From: Methylococcales bacterium
GTDB lineage: Bacteria; Pseudomonadota; Gammaproteobacteria; Methylococcales; Methylomonadaceae
Direction of reading: 5' to 3'
DNA: 64,000 nucleotides
Assembly (NCBI GenBank): GCA_026399075.1
Contig: JAPLRR010000077.1
Location: 111,555 to 175,554, forward strand
Part shown: one piece after another, positions 34,689 to 43,104 of the stretch
How the letters are laid out: every line of letters starts with the position of its first letter
How positions within the stretch are numbered: the first letter of the stretch is position 1
The notes under the pieces: generated by a model
The model's input: the letters and a program-made list of their open reading frames with translations, nothing else
Database searches by the model: none
What the model was told of the DNA's origin: nothing
Position numbers and translations under genes: made by a program

Positions 34689-34707
34689 TGTTTCGAAAAT
34701 AGAAACA
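34689..34707. promoter_or_regulatory. LysR-type dyad TGTTTC-N7-GAAACA
   Basis: A perfect 6-bp inverted repeat separated by 7 bases, with the T-N11-A layout of LysR-family sites. Its centre is about 65 bases before the inferred start site of the downstream small gene, the typical activator position. Confidence 0.55.
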
Positions 34708-34728
34708 ATCCATTTATTATTTGGCATA

Positions 34729-34756
34729 TTGTATCCCAAAAATATCCCTGTATAGT
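34729..34756 (+). promoter_or_regulatory. promoter of the 50-aa membrane protein gene
   Basis: The -35 TTGTAT (34729-34734) and the -10 TATAGT (34751-34756) are 16 bases apart. Transcription would start near 34763, giving a leader of about 77 bases. Confidence 0.55.
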
Positions 34757-34839
34757 AGCAACCATGTAACAAAGCAACAAAGTTTGTAATGCCGCAACAA
34801 ATCGGTATAAAAATTTTTAAACTTTTATAGGACACTCTA

Positions 34840-34992
34840 ATGAACAACTTCAACAAAGACATCGTTATTGGTTTGATCTTTATCGCCGGTATTTGGAGTT
34901 TCATTTCCGGTCAATTCATTATCTCAACCGTTTTGTTCGCCAGCGCAGCCATTTACAGCAACATTGTGATGCGTTCAAAACTAAACGGCTAA
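34840..34992 (+). CDS. 50-aa small membrane protein
   Basis: A small gene missing from the ORF track, beginning MNNFNKDIVI and ending RSKLNG. The ribosome site AGGA lies 8 bases before the ATG. It has two short hydrophobic segments (IGLIFIAGIWSFISG and FIISTVLFASAAIYS), so it probably inserts in the membrane as a hairpin. A sigma70-type promoter, a LysR-like dyad upstream and a strong intrinsic terminator downstream make it a free-standing transcription unit. No family is recognised. It may be the target of the divergent LysR regulator. Confidence 0.7.
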   Translation: MNNFNKDIVIGLIFIAGIWSFISGQFIISTVLFASAAIYSNIVMRSKLNG

Positions 34993-35069
34993 GTGCAACC
35001 AGTTAACTACCTCCTGGTGTTATACCCCCCAAGCAGTTCCTCCTCATAAACGCTCTGCTTGATTTCTCA

Positions 35070-35104
35070 CCTCCCATTGCTCAAGCGATGGGAGGTTTTT
35101 TTTT
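35070..35104 (+). terminator. intrinsic terminator of the small membrane protein gene
   Basis: CCTCCCATTGC and GCGATGGGAGG form an 11-bp stem (one T-G wobble) with loop TCAA, followed by a run of T residues. It lies between convergent genes. Confidence 0.92.
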
Positions 35105-35133
35105 GCCCGATAGTTTTAAGTCTGGACTAGTAC

Positions 35134-37110
35134 TTAACTCGGCGGTAAATCTTCTGGCCTTAACGCTGCTTTACGGTTCCACACCAAATCGCCAATTTCG
35201 CACTGCGGCACAAAACCCGCCACAGCCTGTTTTAATACGCCGCGAACACATTCAAAATCATCATCTTGGCTTGCTTGTGCCAGAGTTTCAAGCATTTTTT
35301 CCAGTTCAGGCCACGGGATGACCTGCTCTTTGGCGCGCATAATCCTAGGGTGGCTGGTTTCTGAAACATTGTCACCAATCAACAATTCCTCATAAAGTTT
35401 TTCGCCGGGTCTTAAACCGGTAAATTTGATTTCTATCTCGCCCAGCGGGTGGTCTTGGTCTTTTATTCCCAGTCCGCTTAAATGTATCATCCGTTTTGCC
35501 AAATCAAGAATCTGAATTGGCTCGCCCATGTCCAAGACAAACACATCGCCGCCGTGGCTTAACGCCCCGGCTTGAATGACCAACTGGGATGCTTCCGGGA
35601 TAGTCATAAAATAGCGGATTATTCTGGCATCAGTGACGGTGACAGGCCCGCCCCTGGCTATCTGTTCCCTAAACAACGGCACCACCGAACCCGAAGAGCC
35701 TAACACATTCCCAAACCGCACCATGGTGAACCGGGTTTGGTGCTTGCTTCCCGCGCCTAAGCTTAGCGCCTGTAAAATCAGTTCGGCAAAACGTTTGGTT
35801 GCCCCCATCGTGTTGGTTGGCCTAACGGCCTTGTCTGTTGAGATTAGCACAAACAGCTCGACGTTAGCATTGATTGCCGCTTGGGCAGCATGCAAAGTGC
35901 CAAAGATATTGTTCCAGATGGCGGCACCGGGATTTTTTTCCACCATCGGCACATGCTTGTAGGCGGCGGCATGATAAATGGTTTGCACTTTAAAAACGGT
36001 ACAGATTTGTTCCAGGCGCTTTGCGTCCGTTACTGAACCCAGAATCGTGATGATTTCAATTGGCTTGGCATTTTTGGCCAAACTTAATAAATGGTTCAAT
36101 TCTTTTTCGGTGGCGTACAGCCCGAATTCACTTAATTCGAACAGTATCAAGGCCACAGGCTGCAACTGGATGATTTGTCGGCATAGCTCCGAACCGATGG
36201 AGCCGCCCGCACCGGTCACCATGACCACTTTCCCATAAATGGTGGCATCCAATAAGGCTTGGTCAGGTGCTACCGGATGGCGGCCCAGTAGGTCGGCAAT
36301 ATCCACTTCCTGTAGCGTGTCCACAGTAACCCGCCCTTGGGCAATATCGGACAAGCCGGGCATGGACATCACGTGGACGGCATAAGGTTCCAGCAAACGG
36401 ATTAGCTCACTGATACGCGCGCGGTTAGCTGAAGGCATGGCCAGCAGCACATCAGAAACCTGATGCCTGTCGATCAAATAACTTAAGGAACTTAGCGGAT
36501 AAATACGCAGACCATTGGCTTTTCTCCGATGTAATAAAATGTCGTCATCAATAAACGCCACAGGGCGAAAATCGCGGCCATGCGACAAGGCTGAGGCCAG
36601 CTGGACACCTGCACTACCCGCACCATAAATCACCACATTTTTTTTCCGCAGTTCATTGGCACTACGGCCACCGCCTAAACGGAAATAGGTTTCTCCTAGC
36701 CACCAACGCGCAAAAAAACGGCTGCTACCAACCAGCAGCAGCACAATCAGCCAATTAAGCGGCGAGACTGTCCGGGGGATCACTTTAATGCCAGATTCAT
36801 ACAACACAAATGCAAACACCAGCGCATACAGCGTAGTCGCTTGCACTATGGTCCACAGGGCGCGGATTTCAATGTAGCGGATAATGGCGCGGTATAAGCC
36901 TAAGCGGATAAAAATAGGGATGGCCAGCAATGGGGATACGGCGAACAAATACCACTCCGCGCCTTTGGGCACATACCATACGCCCCAACGTAATGAAAAC
37001 GCTGACCACAATGAAAACAAAACAAAAAACACATCTGTGCTGACCAAAATGATGGCCTTGTTCCGTCGCTGTAGACCAATAAACCAATGTGCCAAGCGTA
37101 CTTGTATCAT
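35134..37110 (-). CDS. WbpM/FlaA1-like nucleotide-sugar 4,6-dehydratase (membrane form)
   Basis: Membrane-anchored UDP-GlcNAc-type 4,6-dehydratase, 658 residues. Four N-terminal hydrophobic helices, a CoA-binding-like Rossmann segment (VVIYGAGSAGVQLASAL, about 150) and then the SDR domain with MVTGAGGSIGSELCRQI (near 290) and TNTMGATKRFAE. The catalytic Met in place of the usual Tyr is typical of this group (MxxxK). The product commonly feeds QuiNAc, FucNAc or bacillosamine synthesis for O-antigen. Its ATG overlaps the end of the WecA-like gene (ATGA), so the two are coupled. Confidence 0.92.
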   Translation of the reverse strand: MIQVRLAHWFIGLQRRNKAIILVSTDVFFVLFSLWSAFSLRWGVWYVPKGAEWYLFAVSPLLAIPIFIRLGLYRAIIRYIEIRALWTIVQATTLYALVFAFVLYESGIKVIPRTVSPLNWLIVLLLVGSSRFFARWWLGETYFRLGGGRSANELRKKNVVIYGAGSAGVQLASALSHGRDFRPVAFIDDDILLHRRKANGLRIYPLSSLSYLIDRHQVSDVLLAMPSANRARISELIRLLEPYAVHVMSMPGLSDIAQGRVTVDTLQEVDIADLLGRHPVAPDQALLDATIYGKVVMVTGAGGSIGSELCRQIIQLQPVALILFELSEFGLYATEKELNHLLSLAKNAKPIEIITILGSVTDAKRLEQICTVFKVQTIYHAAAYKHVPMVEKNPGAAIWNNIFGTLHAAQAAINANVELFVLISTDKAVRPTNTMGATKRFAELILQALSLGAGSKHQTRFTMVRFGNVLGSSGSVVPLFREQIARGGPVTVTDARIIRYFMTIPEASQLVIQAGALSHGGDVFVLDMGEPIQILDLAKRMIHLSGLGIKDQDHPLGEIEIKFTGLRPGEKLYEELLIGDNVSETSHPRIMRAKEQVIPWPELEKMLETLAQASQDDDFECVRGVLKQAVAGFVPQCEIGDLVWNRKAALRPEDLPPS

Positions 37111-38117
37111 GCCAGCTCCCTTTTCCCCGCCTTAAAGTAAATAGCCAGCGCAATCAGCGGCAAATAGGCCAGCAATAAACCTAAGCCAGCATTTAAGCCA
37201 CCTAGCCCCACCCATAAGGCCCAAGGGATGAGCCAGCAGAGATTAATGGTGGTGACGGCCAAGGTGACGGTCTTGTGCGAGCCATAACGGCGGGAAGCAT
37301 ATTGATAGGCATGGCTGCGGTGCGCCTCGTAAACTTTTTCACCTTGCACTAGGCGGTGTAATAATGTCCAAGTTGCATCGACAATAAATACGCCCAATAA
37401 AATTAACCACGCCCAAAAAAGCTGGGGGGCTACGCTAGCCGCCTGAATGGAAAAAAGCCCCAAGACGATGCCTAAAAAGCCACTGCCGGCATCTCCCATA
37501 AAAATTTTGGCGGGTGGAAAATTCCACACTAAAAAACCCAGCACAGCAGCGGCCAGTAATGACAAGGCTGATCCGTCCGCTATCGGGTTGGGCTGTAGCA
37601 TTAACAACAACACCCCGCCCAAGCAGACTGACAGTGCCTCGATGCTTGCCAAGCCGTCAATGCCATCCATAAAATTATAGAGGTTCAGCAGCCAAACCAA
37701 ATACAACAGCGCCAATAAGTGGCCTATCCAAAGGGGAATGCCCAGCGTGGCCAAGGATGGCATACCACCTAAACAATACAAGCCCCAAGCGGCGGCACAA
37801 AAGTGGGCCAATAAACGCCAACGGGCGGCAATATGGCCACGGTCATCAAAAAAACCGACTATTGCGATGCCCACACCAGCCCCTAGCATAGCCCATACGA
37901 CATTCCACGCCAGCGTTGCCGTAAGGCCAAGCATGGGCAAGCCCAGCAAAAAAACGATGACTATCGCCAAACCGCCTCCGCGTGGCGTAGGCAAACTGTG
38001 CGAGCTACGCGCATTGGGAATGTCCAGCAATTGACGGGCTAGGGCATAGCGCCGGAACCAACCAGTCAGCAACCACGAAGCCCCGCTGGCCAGAAAAAAA
38101 ATAAGGATGTTATTCAT
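37107..38117 (-). CDS. WecA/WbpL-like undecaprenyl-phosphate sugar-1-phosphate transferase
   Basis: Polytopic glycosyltransferase family 4 enzyme, 336 residues, that starts glycan synthesis by placing a sugar phosphate on undecaprenyl phosphate. Catalytic loops are visible: RSSHSLPTPRGGGLAIV, NLYNFMDGIDGLASIEA with the DG motif, GDAGSGFLGIVLG and HRSHAYQYASRRYGSH near the end. It resembles WbpL-type proteins, suggesting a QuiNAc or FucNAc start sugar, in agreement with the adjacent 4,6-dehydratase. It is separated from the upstream epimerase gene by 235 bases containing a hairpin repeat. Confidence 0.9.
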   Translation of the reverse strand: MNNILIFFLASGASWLLTGWFRRYALARQLLDIPNARSSHSLPTPRGGGLAIVIVFLLGLPMLGLTATLAWNVVWAMLGAGVGIAIVGFFDDRGHIAARWRLLAHFCAAAWGLYCLGGMPSLATLGIPLWIGHLLALLYLVWLLNLYNFMDGIDGLASIEALSVCLGGVLLLMLQPNPIADGSALSLLAAAVLGFLVWNFPPAKIFMGDAGSGFLGIVLGLFSIQAASVAPQLFWAWLILLGVFIVDATWTLLHRLVQGEKVYEAHRSHAYQYASRRYGSHKTVTLAVTTINLCWLIPWALWVGLGGLNAGLGLLLAYLPLIALAIYFKAGKRELA

Positions 38118-38261
38118 TGTTAGGTAGGGACAATTAAATTATTCTCGATTGGGGGCGTTAAACACCAGCGAGTGGGTTATAGGACTACCTGCTTAATGCA
38201 GTATAAAAACTCTGTAATTCAGCCCCCCGTTTTGGAAAAGCTAGGTTAGGGGTGATCTTAT

Positions 38262-38305
38262 TAGATAAATCCCCCTAGATCCCCATTTTTCAAATGGGGG
38301 GGCTT
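38262..38305. repeat. C/G-rich hairpin repeat between wecA-like and epimerase genes
   Basis: TTAGATAAATCCCCCTAGAT is followed by CCCCATTT-TTC-AAATGGGG. It resembles the aatccccct...cccc-type palindromic repeats dispersed in many proteobacterial genomes. Confidence 0.5.
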
Positions 38306-38352
38306 GCGATGGGGCTTAATAGTTACAATAACTTTTGTTTACTTTTTAAACG

Positions 38353-39303
38353 CTATTGCTTGTTCAAATACGCCAGCGCCGTAAGGCGTAAGCCCTCGTC
38401 CACAGATAATGGTGGATGCCAGTCTAACAGGGTGCAGGTTTTGGTAATATCCACTTGCAATGAGCCGCATAGCCGTTGTGCAACTGCCGATTTGCCCAAA
38501 ATTTTGGCAGCGCTTAGCAGTAGCCAAGGGGGGCAGGGCAACAGTTTGGCTGTTTTTCCTAAGGCCATCGCCATGCGCCTTAATAATTCTGAGGTGGACA
38601 AGTCCTCGCCGTCAGACACTAAAAAAGTTTGGTTGGCCGCCGCCGGATGTTGGATGCAGGTGATAATTAAGGCCACCAGATTATCTAAAGCCACTAGACT
38701 GCGTTTATTGTTAATACTGCCTAGCGGTAACGGCAGGCCACGGTGCAAGCCGCGCATCATGCTGAGAAAATTGGCTTTTACGCCAGGCCCATAGACTAGC
38801 GGCGGGCGGATGATGGCCACCGCCATGCCGGATGTTTCGGCCAGCAAGCGCAGCGCTGTTTCTGCTTCATGTTTGGAAATGCCATAGGCATCAATCGGTG
38901 CTGGCATATCATCGGCGGTAAAAGGTTGCCCCGGCTTTGTTGCTTCGCCATTGACCTTAATTGAGCTGATGAACACAAAGCGTTTAACACCCGCTTTTGC
39001 AGCTTGCTGGGCAAGGTTTAGTGTGGCATCCACGTTAATTCTACGAAACTCCGCCAAGGGATCAAGGGCTGTATCTGCCATCACATGCACACGCGCGGCA
39101 AGATGGACAACAACATCACAACCTGCCAAGGCAGTTTGCCAATCGGTGAGGGGGGAAATGTCTCCGATTAGGCAAGAGCTTACACCGTCTGTGAGTTGAT
39201 GGGCGCTACGCAGCGCCGCCAGTACCTGAAAATCCGCTTGCAGCGCAGCGGTGCATAGCGCCCGGCCAACAAACCCGTTGGCGCCAGTAACCAAAATTTT
39301 CAT
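38353..39303 (-). CDS. NAD-dependent epimerase/dehydratase (WbpV/GalE-like)
   Basis: Extended short-chain dehydrogenase of 316 residues. Nucleotide binding is in VTGANGFVGRALC at the N terminus, the catalytic Tyr-x3-Lys is in YGISKHEAE (about 145-150), and FISSIKVNGE supplies the preceding Ser. It likely reduces or epimerises a UDP- or GDP-hexosamine, for example making FucNAc or QuiNAc next to WbpM and WbpL homologues. It overlaps the upstream glycosyltransferase gene by 4 bases (ATGA). Confidence 0.9.
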   Translation of the reverse strand: MKILVTGANGFVGRALCTAALQADFQVLAALRSAHQLTDGVSSCLIGDISPLTDWQTALAGCDVVVHLAARVHVMADTALDPLAEFRRINVDATLNLAQQAAKAGVKRFVFISSIKVNGEATKPGQPFTADDMPAPIDAYGISKHEAETALRLLAETSGMAVAIIRPPLVYGPGVKANFLSMMRGLHRGLPLPLGSINNKRSLVALDNLVALIITCIQHPAAANQTFLVSDGEDLSTSELLRRMAMALGKTAKLLPCPPWLLLSAAKILGKSAVAQRLCGSLQVDITKTCTLLDWHPPLSVDEGLRLTALAYLNKQ

Positions 39304-40436
39304 AAGGCCAATAACTCCTGATAAAGCTGTAAAGTTTGTCCAATAACCCGTTCGATGGAAAATTCGGCTTCGACTAGCTCCCGACCACGGGCACCCATAG
39401 TTTGGCGTAAGACCTTATCCGCTATCAAACGCCGTATCGCCAAAGCCAAGGCATCCACGTCTTTGGCAGGTACCAATAACCCGTTTTCTTCATGGCGGAC
39501 AATTTCCCGGCAGCCAGGGACATCGGTGGCGACTATGGGGCGGCCACAGGCCGCCGCTTCAATCAATACTTTGGGCACACCTTCGCCATAGCTGGTTGGC
39601 AAACACACAATATGCGCTTGAGCCAAGACCTGTGGCATATCATCCCGCCGTCCCCACCATTCAATGATGCCAAGTTCATGCCACTGTTCCAGTTGCGCGT
39701 CGGGTATGGAGGCTGGATTTTCAGGGTCGCCGACCCCCACCAAAGCAAATCGGGCTATAACACCTAGTGCATTTACCTGCTGTGCCGCTGCAACAAATTC
39801 AGCCACCCCCTTATCCCACAGTAAGCGTGAAGCCAATATCACCAGTGGTATGCCTGCTGTTTCCGGCATAGGGGTGAAAACGTGGGTGTCCACGCCCGAG
39901 CCACGGATAAGTGTGGCACGTTCTGGTGCCAAAAGCTTACGCCCGACTAGCAGACCTTGGTCATCAGGGTTCTGGAATATGACTTGCGAACGCGACCGGT
40001 TGAGCAACAGCCGGAAGGCGGTTTCAACCAGCGGGCGTAGCACACGGGCCAGTAAGCGTTTTGAAACGAATAAAAAACCTAAGCCAGCCAAGGCATTGAC
40101 CACCGCAGGCACACCTGCTAACCGGGCCGCCAGTGAGCCATACAACACCGGTTTAAGCGCAACATGATGGACTATATCCGGCTTATGTTTGCGGTAGATG
40201 GCCAGCAATTGCCAGATAACCGCCAATTCCTTGAAAGGGTTACGGCTGCGCCGCGAGAGTTCGATAGGGATTAGCTTCAACCCATGGCTGCGTATCAGGT
40301 CGCCATGGCGGTTTACCCGGGTCACAACCAACACCTCAAAACCGGCTTGCTGGGCAGCGACGGCCAATGCCAGGCGATGTGAGCAGAAATACCAGTCTTC
40401 GGTGACAAAATAGAGGAGCTTAGGAGGGTTGTTCAT
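39300..40436 (-). CDS. glycosyltransferase family 4 protein (PglA-like)
   Basis: GT-B fold transferase of 378 residues. The N-terminal domain has YFVTEDWYFCSHRLALAVAAQQAG and IVHHVALKPVLYGSLAAR, and the C-terminal nucleotide-sugar domain has WWGRRDDMPQVLAQAHIVCLPTSYGEGVPKVLIEAAACGRPIVATDVPGCREIV with the conserved EGxPxxLxEA-type Glu. It resembles PglA and WbpT-type transferases that add the second sugar of an O-unit. Its ATG overlaps the fusion gene upstream (ATGA). Confidence 0.9.
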   Translation of the reverse strand: MNNPPKLLYFVTEDWYFCSHRLALAVAAQQAGFEVLVVTRVNRHGDLIRSHGLKLIPIELSRRSRNPFKELAVIWQLLAIYRKHKPDIVHHVALKPVLYGSLAARLAGVPAVVNALAGLGFLFVSKRLLARVLRPLVETAFRLLLNRSRSQVIFQNPDDQGLLVGRKLLAPERATLIRGSGVDTHVFTPMPETAGIPLVILASRLLWDKGVAEFVAAAQQVNALGVIARFALVGVGDPENPASIPDAQLEQWHELGIIEWWGRRDDMPQVLAQAHIVCLPTSYGEGVPKVLIEAAACGRPIVATDVPGCREIVRHEENGLLVPAKDVDALALAIRRLIADKVLRQTMGARGRELVEAEFSIERVIGQTLQLYQELLAL

Positions 40437-42580
40437 GCCGCGTATCTATAAGTAAATGGTTTTGCCAGTAAAGCGCCTAACACTAGCCAAAAAATCCGTT
40501 GATAAAAAATTTCATGTGCCAAGCCAAATATTGCAAAAACGGCCAACAGTAATAATAAACTACGGTTTGCCGGGGAGGTTTTGAGGGAAACCAAGCCTTG
40601 GCGGACGAGCATATAAAACACCCAAGCCAACACGGTTAAACCCAGTAGCCCCAATTCAGCCAGTATCCATAAGGGGGTGCTATGGATAACTTGGGGATGG
40701 CCTAGCCAAGCGGTGCTTTGCGCAAAAAACACACCTAAGCCTGCACCTAACAAGGGTGATTGCAGCCATAACTCCCAGCCATGGACTAAAGTGACCCAGC
40801 GTTCCGTGTTGCTGTCGTCGGTGGAAAAAAAGCTTTGCACCCCGCCAGAGCCTTGGGCTAACAGCCAAACGCCCAGCCAGTAGGCAATGGCCAGCCCTAT
40901 TCCCCAGAAGACTATTTTGCGGTCAGACCAAGGGCTTAACCCTGCCAGCACTAATACGGCCAATACGCCCATGCCAGCCCGCGACCCTGTCCATACCACG
41001 CCCACCAGTAGGATGCCAAGTAATGCCGGGATCAGGATAGTCCGTTTTGATTTTTTGCCGCTGTCCCTATGTTTGCCATAAACATTTATATAGCCTAACA
41101 GCAAAGCAATGGAGGCCAATAACTGAAATGCAAATGCGTTGCGGTTACCTGCGTAGCCTTCAAAATTATAAGCAAGATATACCCCAGTATCCATTCCCCA
41201 AACCACTAACAGCCTGAGCGCCATTTGCACAATAATGACCATCGCCGCCGTTGCAATCAAAGTGTCGGCAAAGCGCCGCAGCCCGTGCTTGCCAGCATGG
41301 GCCACCAACAAATAACCGGCGGCGAGATAACCCAATAAAATCAACCAGCCTATCAGCCGTCCGGCCAAGGCCCATTGGGTGACACCAATTAGCATCCAAC
41401 CGCGGGCAAAAGCGAATAACAATAAGCTTGTGATGGCCGCCAAGCCTAGGTTAAAACGGGATATGCGCCAGCCCGGCAGTTCACGGGCAAATAAAGAGTG
41501 TAGTGCAACAGCAGCCAATGCCAGAATGGCAAAAGGATCGGCCAAGTTCAAGTTGGCCACGCCGCCCGGCAGGGTAATGTGGGCCTGAAAAAATACCGCC
41601 ACAGCGGTTATCATCCCTATCATCCACGCGGCAATTTTTTCGATGTCCGCTACAGAATGGACTATCGGTTTGGGGGGGGATTTGAGTGGTAACATTTCGG
41701 CCTTTTTAAGTGAAAAAGGTGCGGTCATCAGGATGACCAAGGTCGAGCATAAGCCAACCATGATAGAAACCGTCAATGCGTCTGCTGAGGCAACACCCAG
41801 TTTGCCCAACACATACACCGCCGCCATTTCGCGTACGCCCCAGCCACCCACGGAAATCGGCATGGCGGCAGCGAAGCTGATTATCGCAGCGGCGGCAAAC
41901 AAATGGGTAAAATCGATAGCAGGGTCTACGGCCATAATGCCGACTACAAAGCAAAACTGAGTTAAAATCACGCCGGTTAAGGTAATGCCTGTGATTTCAG
42001 CTACCCTGCCCAGGTTGCGCCAAGACAAGGCTTGGTTGGTGAGCGTGGCTTCAAACAAAGAACGTCCTAGCCAAAGGCTCAGTAAGCCGCCACCTGTGGC
42101 AACCAAAAAAATTTCACCCAGGGAAATACGTGACATAAACTCGGCAATGGCCTGGTCACCCAATAGATAAATGGCACCAACTGCACACAATACGCCGCTG
42201 ACCAAGGCCAAAATGACCCGTTCATAAGCGGCAAGTGCGGACATCACAATGGACTGTATCCCATAATTGCGCAGCACGGCCTGGCGTCCTAGCACTTGCC
42301 CGAACAAGGAAATCATAAATAAGCCAGCAACATGGCCGGAAATGCTGGCGCGTGAGGCTACTTTCCAAGGCAGTGTGATACCAAAATGTAACAGCACCCG
42401 CCAAAAACGAAAGGACACCACAAACAAGTTGACCAAAAATAACAGCAAAATACTGCCAGAAGCCCAGAACGGGAAGTTTGCAAGACGGGAAAATACATTT
42501 TCAACGCCAGAAAACCATAACGCTAAGCCCAGCAGTGACAAAGAAACCAAGGTTATAAGAATACGGCGTGGTGATAGCAT
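40433..42580 (-). CDS. flippase-like (LPG-synthase TM) domain fused to O-antigen ligase/polymerase-like domain
   Basis: A 715-residue polytopic protein. The first 300 residues look like the lysylphosphatidylglycerol synthase transmembrane (UPF0104) family, with FRFWRVLLHFGITLPW and AAAMPISVGGWGVREMAAVYVLG. After a short soluble linker (KSPPKPIVHSVADIEKIA) the remaining 400 residues resemble WaaL/Wzy proteins: GSRAGMGVLAVLVLAGLS, NTERWVTLVHGWELWLQSPLLGAG and HSTPLWILAELGLLGL. Each half is normally a separate gene. The fusion may couple lipid-linked chain handling to ligation or polymerisation. Confidence 0.8.
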   Translation of the reverse strand: MLSPRRILITLVSLSLLGLALWFSGVENVFSRLANFPFWASGSILLLFLVNLFVVSFRFWRVLLHFGITLPWKVASRASISGHVAGLFMISLFGQVLGRQAVLRNYGIQSIVMSALAAYERVILALVSGVLCAVGAIYLLGDQAIAEFMSRISLGEIFLVATGGGLLSLWLGRSLFEATLTNQALSWRNLGRVAEITGITLTGVILTQFCFVVGIMAVDPAIDFTHLFAAAAIISFAAAMPISVGGWGVREMAAVYVLGKLGVASADALTVSIMVGLCSTLVILMTAPFSLKKAEMLPLKSPPKPIVHSVADIEKIAAWMIGMITAVAVFFQAHITLPGGVANLNLADPFAILALAAVALHSLFARELPGWRISRFNLGLAAITSLLLFAFARGWMLIGVTQWALAGRLIGWLILLGYLAAGYLLVAHAGKHGLRRFADTLIATAAMVIIVQMALRLLVVWGMDTGVYLAYNFEGYAGNRNAFAFQLLASIALLLGYINVYGKHRDSGKKSKRTILIPALLGILLVGVVWTGSRAGMGVLAVLVLAGLSPWSDRKIVFWGIGLAIAYWLGVWLLAQGSGGVQSFFSTDDSNTERWVTLVHGWELWLQSPLLGAGLGVFFAQSTAWLGHPQVIHSTPLWILAELGLLGLTVLAWVFYMLVRQGLVSLKTSPANRSLLLLLAVFAIFGLAHEIFYQRIFWLVLGALLAKPFTYRYAA

Positions 42581-43104
42581 CAGCGTTAATTATAGGTTGA
42601 ACGGAGTGTTTGCTTTAGGGGAGGGCATCAACTTTAATGGCTGACGCAGTTACGTATAGTCAAGATTGAATGTCCATGGCAAATGACAAGGATAAGTCGG
42701 TGTCCCTAAGTTTCTTAACAACTACACCTGCGTGGGGGACGGTTTAGCCGCCCCACCTTTGTAAAAATATTTTTACACCACTACTTAGCAGGATGTTGTT
42801 ATGTAGCCATTGAGGACTTGTAAAAAGCGTGTTGTTTAGAAAAGCGCTTCGGCCATTACCCCTGATGATGGCGCTTATGCCAGAGTCCACCTACCTTTGC
42901 CGGATTGCGCAGGTAACAATCCAGCTGTCCAGCGTGTCTTCCTATCGCCTAGTGGTAGGCGCGTTGTGTGTTGGTCAGGTGAGGTTTAATGCCTAGCGCC
43001 TTGCTGTTTAAGCCCTGAAAAATAGCCAACCCACGAAAATCTTGCGGACGCTGGTATACCCTTAATAAAAGTCGGCATTATATAGCCTATCCGCTAACAA
43101 AGCA
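42581..43104. other. intergenic region with short palindromes
   Basis: There is no supported gene in 524 bases. It contains the perfect 18-base palindrome TGTAAAAATATTTTTACA (42760-42777), a GC-rich dyad just before it (GGGGACGG/CCGCCCC) and a small hairpin CGCCTA-GTGG-TAGGCG near 42946-42961. The region separates two blocks of the polysaccharide locus and may carry the promoter of the flippase/ligase-fusion block. Confidence 0.5.

Noticed and set aside
42760-42777. Palindrome TGTAAAAATATTTTTACA as a regulator site
   Set aside because: It is a perfect dyad but AT-rich, with no adjacent promoter or regulator to assign, so it is noted only within the spacer entry.
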